Position numbers and translations under genes: made by a program. The notes below the pieces were generated by a model. The model ran no database searches. It saw nothing but the letters and a program-made list of their open reading frames with translations, and was not told the DNA's origin. Shown here piece by piece: positions 31,141-37,649 of a DNA stretch of 37,649 bases. The first letter of the stretch is position 1; each line of letters starts with the position of its first letter. This DNA is from Peptococcaceae bacterium (GTDB lineage Bacteria > Bacillota > Desulfitobacteriia > Desulfitobacteriales > Syntrophobotulaceae), in assembly GCA_009783315.1 (NCBI GenBank), contig WRHI01000017.1, positions 1 through 37,649 on the forward strand, in the 5' to 3' direction.

Positions 31141-32127
31141 GTGGGTCTTTTGGCTGAATGTCGGATTTCTGCCGTGTGCCCTCTATGTCCTCAGCATTGT
31201 GTTGTGGAGGAGGGCGGTTTGGGTCGCTGCCGGGCGCGGGGGTGTCTGGGCGGGCAGATGTCTTCGCTGACTTATGGTCAGGTGGCGGCGATGCATGTGG
31301 ATCCTATTGAGAAGAAGCCGTTGTTTCATTTTTATCCGGGGTCGTCTATTCTGTCTGTGGGTGGCAACGGCTGCAATTTATGCTGCACTTTCTGTCAGAA
31401 TTTTGAGATTTCACAGCATGAAGTTAGGGGGCGGGATTTTTCGCCGGCTGACCTTGCCGGGATGGCCCGATCGGATAATTCTTTGGGGATTTGTTTTACA
31501 TATTCGGAGCCGCTGGTCTGGTTTGAGATGGTGTTGGAGACCGCCGCGCTGGTGAAAGAAGCCGGTGGGAAGACGGTATTGGTGACCAATGGTGTGATTA
31601 TGCCGCGGTATTGGCGTCAGCTGTTGGAGGTTATTGACGCGGTTAATATTGATGTCAAGGCTTTTACCGAGAGTTTTTATCGGACTTATACCGGCGGCAG
31701 CTTGTCTTGGGTGCTGAAATCTGTGGAGCTGCTGGCGCAAAGCGGCGTTCATTTTGAGGTTAGTACTCTTGTGATTCCGGGTCTTAATGACAGCGCTAAG
31801 GAGATCCGAGAGCTGGCTGTGTTTCTGAAGGGCTTGCAGGTACCCCTGGCTTGGCATCTGAACCGGTATTTTCCGGCCTATCAGGCCGATTATCCGCCAA
31901 CGCCGGAGCAGTCTTTGCGTTCGCTGGCCGCGATTGGCCGGGAATATGTGCCTTATGTTTATTTGGGGAATTTGCGGTACGATGCCATGAGCGGGTCGGG
32001 AATGAATACTCTATGTCCTTCCTGTCAAACTGTGGTTGTTGAACGTGGCGATTCCGTTCGTGTGAGAGTTGCTGATGGGAAGTGCCCGCGCTGTTCGGCA
32101 GAGATATGGGGGGTGTGGGACGGGTGA
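31141..32127 (+). CDS. amrS: AmmeMemoRadiSam system radical SAM enzyme
   Basis: Protein of about 328 residues. The N-terminus has a Cys cluster (CPLCPQHC, GRCRARGC) typical of this family. NGCNLCCTFCQN holds the radical SAM CxxxCxxC with Cys 78, 82 and 85 binding the [4Fe-4S] cluster. Further marks are CFTYSEPLVWFEMV, VTNGVIMPRYW, DAVNIDVKAFTESFY and VSTLVIPGLNDS. A C-terminal CPSCQ...CPRCSAEIWG zinc-like pair closes it. The start is uncertain: GTG 31141 gives the usual family N-terminus behind GGAGAA repeats; ATG 31096 or 31075 would translate the repeat itself. The stop codon lies in the next heptamer array. Works with the fused protein before it. Confidence 0.88.
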   Translation: MGLLAECRISAVCPLCPQHCVVEEGGLGRCRARGCLGGQMSSLTYGQVAAMHVDPIEKKPLFHFYPGSSILSVGGNGCNLCCTFCQNFEISQHEVRGRDFSPADLAGMARSDNSLGICFTYSEPLVWFEMVLETAALVKEAGGKTVLVTNGVIMPRYWRQLLEVIDAVNIDVKAFTESFYRTYTGGSLSWVLKSVELLAQSGVHFEVSTLVIPGLNDSAKEIRELAVFLKGLQVPLAWHLNRYFPAYQADYPPTPEQSLRSLAAIGREYVPYVYLGNLRYDAMSGSGMNTLCPSCQTVVVERGDSVRVRVADGKCPRCSAEIWGVWDG

Positions 32128-32228
32128 CAGGGATATGGGCAGGGGACGGACTGAGGACGGACTGAGGACGGACAGGGGATAGACAGGGGACAGGGGATAG
32201 ACAGGGGACAGGGGACGGACAGGGGATG
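32126..32228. repeat. GACAGGG / GGACTGA heptamer arrays
   Basis: GGACTGA-type units first (about 32145-32170), then GACAGGG units alternating with GATA or GACG (32170-32228). The stop TGA of the radical SAM gene is inside GTGACAGGG. The remaining 32229-32399 shows no gene. Confidence 0.8.
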
Positions 32229-32399
32229 AAAAGGGGAAGCCGGCTGCGCTTTGTCGAAATGAGAGAGATATTGTCGTAATATGTGATCCAAAGTGGTGTG
32301 GTCTTGCGCTTTTTTCTTATGTGTATTAAAGTAAATAGTGTCGGAATTCCCAAATTGTTCAAGGCGAGTTTATACGTTGTTGTAGGATAAGGAGTTTTT

Positions 32400-32846
32400 T
32401 TGTCAACAAAAAGAGGTGAGCCATTGAAAAACGATCTTACCGAGGATTTGCTCAGTGAATTGATGCTTGCGAGATCTATTGACGAGGCCCTTGATAAAGA
32501 ATTTATTAGCAATAGCCTCTCGGAGTATCTGGCTATTCTGTTGAAAGAGAAGGGGCTGAAAAAGAGTGATGTTATTAAAAAATCAAGCTTGAACACCACG
32601 TTTGCTTATCTGATTTTTTCCGGGCAAAGGCAGGCGTCAAGGAACAAAGTGTTGCAGCTAGTCTTCGCTTTGGGGGCGACGTTGTCTGAGGCGCAGAGGG
32701 TGCTTAAATTGTCCGGCGTGAATGAATTGTATTGTAAGAACCGCCGCGACGCTATTATAATTTTTTGCCTCAAAAACAGCAAATCTTTAGAAGAAACGGA
32801 TGATATCTTGTATGAGTATGATGAGCCTGTTATCTGGGATGATTGA
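32400..32846 (+). CDS. XRE-type helix-turn-helix protein next to kinases
   Basis: A 148-residue protein. SLSEYLAILLKEKGLKKSDV followed by IKKSSLNTTFAYLIFSGQRQ (about 40-85) is a XRE-like helix-turn-helix. The second half contains LGATLSEAQRVLKLSGVNEL and a Cys/Arg-rich CKNRRDAIIIFCL, then an acidic tail. I recall proteins of this type beside Hanks-type kinases in Bacillota, so it may be a kinase substrate or regulator. Two starts are good: TTG 32400 with AAGGAG five bases before, and TTG 32424 with AGAGGTGAG. It is convergent with the kinase gene (36 bases between stops). Confidence 0.7.
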   Translation: MSTKRGEPLKNDLTEDLLSELMLARSIDEALDKEFISNSLSEYLAILLKEKGLKKSDVIKKSSLNTTFAYLIFSGQRQASRNKVLQLVFALGATLSEAQRVLKLSGVNELYCKNRRDAIIIFCLKNSKSLEETDDILYEYDEPVIWDD

Positions 32847-32881
32847 AATATCTCACTAGCTGACACCTCGTTATCGGTTAA

Positions 32882-34687
32882 TCATCTGGAGAGGTTGACC
32901 GAAATCGATTTCCATGCGGACACGTTTCCCTTGGCGTCGTAGACTCTGACGGATATTGTTTCCGTACTCGAACCCTTTCCCTCAATATAGTAAAATCCGT
33001 CAAAGGTCCAAGTTTTTTTATCGGAGCTAACGCTATAAGAACTGAAAGTTGAGTTCTTGGAGCCATCACTTTTTATGATACCGACATTTTGAACTTCCAG
33101 CTTGTCCGCGCTTACGTTGGTTATGACTGTGTATGTAACCACAGCGCGGTATTGATTGGTGGAGCTGCTATACTGATAGTCAACGTTTGGCGCCGGCGTT
33201 GAAACAATCTCTATTGCCGGGGCAGAGGATTGAGATTGTTGCTGGATCTGTTCTGGCGCGGAGTTATTGACTTGCTCCGGCTTGATATTCTGCTCAGGTT
33301 TCTCCTCAAGCTCTAGGGTAAATTCCGGTGCTGCCTCCGAATTTGCATCCGAATCTTCCTCTGATCCTGCTGCGGGTTCGGATTCAAGTCCGGGTTGCCA
33401 TTCTGCATCAGGATCCGGCTCAAAGGATTGAGCATCCGCTTCCGCCAAAGCGTTCGCGGAACTTTGACCATTCAATATGAAAAAGACCCCCAAACCAATT
33501 GTCAATAATACACAGCACGCAACGGCCAACAAGAGAATCAGCCTCTGTGTTTTCATCCGTGATTTCTTTCGTGTTTTCGGCGGTTTCTCATGGCTGTCTT
33601 CGGGGATATTTTCCGGGATATTTTCCGGGATATATTCCGGGATATCTTCCTGATCGGGATAGGATTCGTCATGCATAGGGCTTTCCGCAGGCAGAGGTCC
33701 ACTGGTTAATATATTTGTCTCATTGGTAATCTGCAGCGACCAAGCGCCTAGCCGCGCGTTCACAGTATCGGACTGTGTGCTCATCTTCATTTCTGTCGCG
33801 AATTCTGGCTCAGACGTTACATCTTTTTGGGTTGGGGTCTGTTGATCGGGGTCGCTCTGGCTAGGAAAATTCAAATCAATAGAACTTGGGACAAAGGCTT
33901 GAACCGCGTTATCGTATCTGATCGCGGCATCCTCTGCGCTTCTCAAGTCCTTGATCATATCATCCACAGAATTGTACCTGAATTGCGGCGTGAAATTGGT
34001 GCTAAGATAGATAATCCTTTGCACAATTTCAGGAAAAACGCCTAGGGTTGTTGTGTCAATATGACGTTGCGGTTGGGAACCGGTGATCATATAGAGAAAG
34101 GTCTTACCTATTGAAAAGATGTCTGATCGCATATCTGTTTGCCCAAACCCGAATTGTTCCGGCGGCGCGTATCCCACCGTTCCCATGTAGACGGTGTCGC
34201 TTTCTTTCCCGGGGCTATATGTTCTGGCAATATTGAAATCAATCAGTTTGATGCTGTTGTTTGCGTAAATGATATTATTTGGTTTGATGTCTCTATGTAT
34301 GATGGGAGGATTCTGTGTATGCAAATAGGAGACAACTTCGCAAAGGTCCAATGTCAGGGAAACCGCTTCTTGAAGAGATAACACTTTGTTCTGTTTCACG
34401 TGGTCATAAAGAGTCAAGCCTTCAATGTATTCCTCGATGATAACAATTTGGTCCGCCAGTCTGTAGCTGTCAAACATTTGTGGCAAAAAGGCGTGGCTTA
34501 GGCGCGGTAAATCACCTATGGTGTGCTGCCCTTCCTGATAATATTTGCGGACGTAAACCTTTCCGTTTTTGCTCACTTTTTCAACGCGCGAGTAGTCGCC
34601 TTCTTTAAGAACTTCAAGAATACTATATTGATTATCTGTTTCTGTATTGCCCAGTATTTCCGACAGAATTTCCGAGAACTTTCCCAT
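32882..34687 (-). CDS. transmembrane Ser/Thr protein kinase, paralog 1
   Basis: A 601-residue Hanks-type kinase. ATG 34687 has AAAGGAGG upstream. The kinase domain is at about 22-250: a poor Gly loop (VLKEGDYSRVEKV), Lys 48 in VYVRKYY, catalytic loop IIHRDIKPNN (Asp 133, Asn 138), DFN (150-152) in place of DFG, and APPEQF. The juxtamembrane part holds a PENIPENIPED repeat. One membrane helix at 382-404 (LILLLAVACCVLLTIGLGVF), then an outer acidic Pro/Glu/Ser stalk and a beta-rich domain at about 495-601. DFN with intact HRD and Asn may still bind magnesium, so activity is likely. Part of a three-gene tandem family on the minus strand. Confidence 0.88.
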   Translation of the reverse strand: MGKFSEILSEILGNTETDNQYSILEVLKEGDYSRVEKVSKNGKVYVRKYYQEGQHTIGDLPRLSHAFLPQMFDSYRLADQIVIIEEYIEGLTLYDHVKQNKVLSLQEAVSLTLDLCEVVSYLHTQNPPIIHRDIKPNNIIYANNSIKLIDFNIARTYSPGKESDTVYMGTVGYAPPEQFGFGQTDMRSDIFSIGKTFLYMITGSQPQRHIDTTTLGVFPEIVQRIIYLSTNFTPQFRYNSVDDMIKDLRSAEDAAIRYDNAVQAFVPSSIDLNFPSQSDPDQQTPTQKDVTSEPEFATEMKMSTQSDTVNARLGAWSLQITNETNILTSGPLPAESPMHDESYPDQEDIPEYIPENIPENIPEDSHEKPPKTRKKSRMKTQRLILLLAVACCVLLTIGLGVFFILNGQSSANALAEADAQSFEPDPDAEWQPGLESEPAAGSEEDSDANSEAAPEFTLELEEKPEQNIKPEQVNNSAPEQIQQQSQSSAPAIEIVSTPAPNVDYQYSSSTNQYRAVVTYTVITNVSADKLEVQNVGIIKSDGSKNSTFSSYSVSSDKKTWTFDGFYYIEGKGSSTETISVRVYDAKGNVSAWKSISVNLSR

Positions 34688-34721
34688 GATTTCCTCCTTT
34701 CGGAATGGTGTCATGTACAGA

Positions 34722-36557
34722 TTATAGGCTCAAATTGACAGATTGCTGTACATATATTGTAAAAGATACCGGGGCTGATTTTTTCCCGGTTGAATCATAG
34801 GCGGAAATGGTCACCTTCACAGTTCCCGTATATTGCCAAGCAAATAACCCGAATTCCCAAGACAGCTTGTCAGTACTGATCTTACAAGACCAGACGCTGG
34901 GTTGTCTGCTGATGGTTCTGTCGCTGTACACAAAATAAGTGGTTGTGTTGGTGTTGCCGGTATATCCCTCCTGAATTTCCAGCTTGTCAGCGGGAACATT
35001 GGTCTTAATCGTATAGGTAATTCCATTGGAAGGAAGCCAAACGGAAGGATCAGTTAAGTGATAGGTGTTCTTGTCCGGTTTTGCCGATACGATCTCAATC
35101 GCCGGAGCGGGCAGTTGCGTGGTGTTACCATCTGGCTTCGTTTTTATATCTGATTTCGGTTCCGTATTAGTTCCCGCATCTGCCCCCGGGGTTGGTATTG
35201 GCATCGATTCCGGATTTGATTCCGTATCATCATTCGATTCTTCCTCCGGTTCGGATTCGGGTTCGAGACCGGATCCGGATTCTAATTCTGCATCAGGATC
35301 CGGTTCCATGACTTGAGATGCCGCTTCCGCTAAAGCGTTCGCGGGACCTTGGCCGTCCAGTATGAAAAAGGTTCCCAAACCAATTGTCAGTAACACACAG
35401 CATGCAGCTGCCAGTAGGATAATCAGCTTTCGGATCTGACCGATATCAGAGGATTGGGCCGGAAAAGATATGAGCGTGTTTTCGTCAGGTGAGAGCGGAG
35501 GAGCGACCTCAACACCGTTCTTTTCTATGAACCCCTTTGGGACATCTTCTTCAACATCTTCTACAACATCTTCTTTACTGAGAAAGGCTCCGTCGCACCC
35601 AGTTTTTTCGGGCGGCAGAGACCGACTGCATAGCAAATCTGTCTCATTGGTGTTTTGAAGTGAGAAAGCGTCTCCCGGCGTTTCCTCTGAATCTGTTAAG
35701 CCTAGGTTCTGCTGCTCAGGGCCGCTTTGAATGGGAATATCCGGGTCTGGAGCACTCGGGCCAGGACCTTGCGTCGCGCTCTCACAATTGATCACCGTAT
35801 CACCGGTGCTTCTCAGATCCTTGATCATATCGTCCACAGAACTGTACCTGAATTGCGGGGTGAAATTGGTGCTGAGATAGATAATCCTTTGCACACTGTC
35901 AGGCAGAGTGCCCAGGGTCGCTGTATCAACATGGCGTTCCGGCTGGGAACCGGTGAGCATATAGAGAAAGGTCTTGCCTATAGAGAAAATATCTGAGCGC
36001 ATGTCTGTCTGCCCAAACCCGAATTGTTCCGGCGGCGCGTATCCCACCGTTCCCATGTAGACGGTATCCCTTTCTTTCCCGGGATTGTATGATCTGGCAA
36101 TATTGAAATCAATCAGTTTGATGCCGCTGCTTGTGCGCATGATATTGCTGGGTTTGATGTCTCTGTGTATGATGGGGGGGTTCTGCCCATGCAAATAGGA
36201 TACGACTTCGCAAAGTTCCAGTGTCAGGGTAACCGCTTCCTTGAGAGACAGTTCTTTGTTTTGTTTCACGTAGTCATGGAGGGTGACGCCTTCGATGTAT
36301 TCCTCAATAAGAGCGATTTTGCCGGCCAATTGATAGCTGCCATACATGTGCGGTAAGGCGGCGTGGGTAAGGCGCGACAAATCATGGATGGTGTACTGCT
36401 CTTCCTGATAGTATTTGCGGACGTAAACGCTTCCGTCTTTGCGTACTTTCTCAACACGTGAGCAGTCGCCGTCCTTGAGGACTTCCAGAACCTCGTATAG
36501 GTTATCTTCTTCGGTGCTGTCCAGTATTTTTGACAGATCTTCCGCAAACTTCTCCAT
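34722..36557 (-). CDS. transmembrane Ser/Thr protein kinase, paralog 2
   Basis: A 611-residue close paralog of the preceding kinase. ATG 36557 follows AAGGAGG; the first 16 residues of the longer frame are left out. The kinase domain has YVRKYY, IIHRDIKPSN, LIDFNIARSYNPGK and APPEQFGFGQTDMRSD, near identical to paralog 1. The cytoplasmic linker differs and has an acidic VVEDVEEDVP run. The membrane helix (LIILLAAACCVLLTIGLGTF) is again almost the same. The outer stalk is Glu/Pro/Asp-rich, and the outer domain ends with KVTISAYDSTGKKSAPVSFT. It lies 34 bases before paralog 1, so the genes are read together. The outer domain resembles that of paralog 3 more than that of paralog 1. Confidence 0.88.
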   Translation of the reverse strand: MEKFAEDLSKILDSTEEDNLYEVLEVLKDGDCSRVEKVRKDGSVYVRKYYQEEQYTIHDLSRLTHAALPHMYGSYQLAGKIALIEEYIEGVTLHDYVKQNKELSLKEAVTLTLELCEVVSYLHGQNPPIIHRDIKPSNIMRTSSGIKLIDFNIARSYNPGKERDTVYMGTVGYAPPEQFGFGQTDMRSDIFSIGKTFLYMLTGSQPERHVDTATLGTLPDSVQRIIYLSTNFTPQFRYSSVDDMIKDLRSTGDTVINCESATQGPGPSAPDPDIPIQSGPEQQNLGLTDSEETPGDAFSLQNTNETDLLCSRSLPPEKTGCDGAFLSKEDVVEDVEEDVPKGFIEKNGVEVAPPLSPDENTLISFPAQSSDIGQIRKLIILLAAACCVLLTIGLGTFFILDGQGPANALAEAASQVMEPDPDAELESGSGLEPESEPEEESNDDTESNPESMPIPTPGADAGTNTEPKSDIKTKPDGNTTQLPAPAIEIVSAKPDKNTYHLTDPSVWLPSNGITYTIKTNVPADKLEIQEGYTGNTNTTTYFVYSDRTISRQPSVWSCKISTDKLSWEFGLFAWQYTGTVKVTISAYDSTGKKSAPVSFTIYVQQSVNLSL

Positions 36558-36649
36558 GATTACCTCCTTCTCGGATAGATTTTCTCCTTCCTGGCATGAT
36601 GACATGTGGGAGTGTAAACAACGGTTACCTCAACAAGCCGCTTTCCCTC

Positions 36650-36687
36650 TAGAGATATCTCTAGAGATATCTCTAGAGATATCTCTG
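36650..36687. repeat. 12-bp palindromic tandem repeat between kinase genes
   Basis: Unit AGATATCTCTAG repeated three times and then a partial copy. Each unit is its own inverted repeat, so any number of units can fold as a hairpin. It holds the stop codon (TAG) of paralog 3 and lies about 95 bases upstream of paralog 2. Confidence 0.85.
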
Positions 36688-37649
36688 TTGTACGGACACA
36701 GTAAAAGACTTCGGCGCCGATTTTTTTCCGTCCGAGTCATAGGCTGTGATGGTTACTGTTACGATGCACGGATAATTCCAAGAGAATTTTCCAATTTTCC
36801 AAGTCATCTTATCAGAACTGATCTCACGTGTCCCAATATAATTCGCAGAAGGAGGTTCCGCATTAAAGGTTCCGTCGCTATTCACAAAATAGGTTGCAAG
36901 GGTTGCAAGGTAAGTATCTTTGTTCTGAATCTCGAGCCTCGCTGCGGGAACATTTGTCTTAATTGTGTAGATGACTGGATCTGGGGATTCGATATATGGA
37001 TATGGTCTATTATATATGTCATACTGCGTTTTGGATGCGCCTGTAAACACTGTGCTCTTGTCCGGTTTTGCCGATATAATTTCTATTGTCGGGGCAGTAA
37101 GCGCGGGTGTGGGATTGTCTTCTGGCCTTGTATTTACCTCTGACTTCGGCTTCGTATTTGTTTCCGGATTTGATCCCGATTCTGTTTCCGGATTTGATGC
37201 GGGATCTTCTCCTGACCCTGTCTCGGGTTCAGATTCGGGTTCAGATTCAAGTTCAAGTTTAGATCCAAACTCCGGTTCAGGATCCGGTTCCGGGGCTTGG
37301 GCCGTCGCTCCCGCTAAGGCGTTCGCGGGACCTTGATCATTCAGCATGAAAAAGACCCCCAATCCAACCGTCAATACCACACAGCACGCTGCCGTCAGCA
37401 AGAGAACAAGTTTCCGCTGTTTCATCTGAGCTTTCAGCGGTTTGACCTGCCCCTTTTCGGAGGGTTGTACCGGAGAAGAAGAAAGTGTAGTTTCACCAGG
37501 CAAGAACCGGGGAACAGTGTCCAGGTTGTTCTCTTCCGCTGTAATCTTTGGTACATCTTCCTGACGATCTTCCTTATTGAGAAATGATCCGTCGTGTTCA
37601 GGCCTTTCGGGTGGCAGAGCCCTGCTGCACAACAAATCTGTCTCATTGG
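36673..37649 (-). CDS. transmembrane Ser/Thr protein kinase, paralog 3 (partial, 5' end outside window)
   Basis: The 3' part of a third paralog; the frame is open to the window edge, beginning with NETDLLCSRALPPE, matching NETDLLCSRSLPPE of paralog 2. The visible part holds the cytoplasmic linker, a membrane helix (LVLLLTAACCVVLTVGLGVF), a long stalk of alternating Glu/Pro/Ser (ESEPESEPETGSGED) encoded by hexamer repeats, and an outer beta domain ending TVTITAYDSDGKKSAPKSFT and VSVQQRYL. The catalytic domain is not visible, so kinase identity is inferred from the paralogs. The last codons and stop come from the palindromic repeat. Confidence 0.85.
   Translation of the reverse strand, partial: NETDLLCSRALPPERPEHDGSFLNKEDRQEDVPKITAEENNLDTVPRFLPGETTLSSSPVQPSEKGQVKPLKAQMKQRKLVLLLTAACCVVLTVGLGVFFMLNDQGPANALAGATAQAPEPDPEPEFGSKLELESEPESEPETGSGEDPASNPETESGSNPETNTKPKSEVNTRPEDNPTPALTAPTIEIISAKPDKSTVFTGASKTQYDIYNRPYPYIESPDPVIYTIKTNVPAARLEIQNKDTYLATLATYFVNSDGTFNAEPPSANYIGTREISSDKMTWKIGKFSWNYPCIVTVTITAYDSDGKKSAPKSFTVSVQQRYL

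Overview
The window looks like chromosomal DNA of an anaerobic, probably spore-lineage member of the Bacillota (Clostridia). The grounds are a SpoIID-like peptidoglycan-binding protein, DUF1836 and NrdR, DegV, a TM1266-type hydrogenase regulator, 2-hydroxyacyl-CoA dehydratase activase-like genes, an AmmeMemoRadiSam pair, Hanks-type kinases with external domains, and strong AGGAGG-type ribosome binding sites with many TTG/GTG starts. By eye the base composition is intermediate. No rRNA, tRNA, CRISPR array or transposase was seen.

Layout. 1-655: the end of a low-complexity secreted or toxin-like protein and a small downstream gene. 1044-3778: an MBOAT acyltransferase and an AlgJ/AlgX-like partner for O-acylating an extracellular glycan. 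3825-8877: an HscC-like Hsp70 and a 1106-residue J-domain/TPR protein, evidently a chaperone pair. 8878-11977: small genes (DUF6713-like membrane protein, FeS-flavoprotein-type reductase, YdeI-like protein, an LPQ-repeat protein) and a large nested inverted repeat at about 10809-11058. 12031-14596: a CtpE-like P-type ATPase and a tiny basic ORF, closed by a good terminator. 14826-16331: a PGRP-type amidase and a holin, a phage-type lysis pair. 16307-20211 (minus): DUF1836 protein, NrdR and an EAL phosphodiesterase. 20432-23067: DegV, a zinc-ribbon membrane protein and an AlkC/AlkD-like DNA repair protein. 23168-26505: three consecutive genes of the dehydratase-activase/DUF2229 group. 26619-28976: TM1266-like regulator and a multi-domain peptidoglycan-binding protein. 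29166-32127: a surface-protein remnant, a short BlaI-like repressor and the AmmeMemoRadiSam genes. 32400-37649: an HTH protein facing three tandem paralogous transmembrane Ser/Thr kinases, the last cut by the window end.

The most unusual property is not one gene but a set of 7-bp tandem repeats of several sequence types (TTGACAG, GGACAAT/ATTGTCC, AGGTTCG, GAACCCC, AGGGGTT, GACAGGG). They lie at gene 3' ends, often containing or touching the stop codon of the preceding gene; one array sits in frame inside the J-domain/TPR protein. A 25-bp hairpin module recurs four times inside these arrays. They resemble the heptanucleotide STRR repeats known from filamentous cyanobacteria, but here they may shape C-termini, promoters and translation starts. 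The second candidate system is the tandem kinase array with near-identical catalytic and membrane parts but diverging outer domains.

Coordinates come from reading the sequence. No similarity search was run, so family names rest on remembered motifs.
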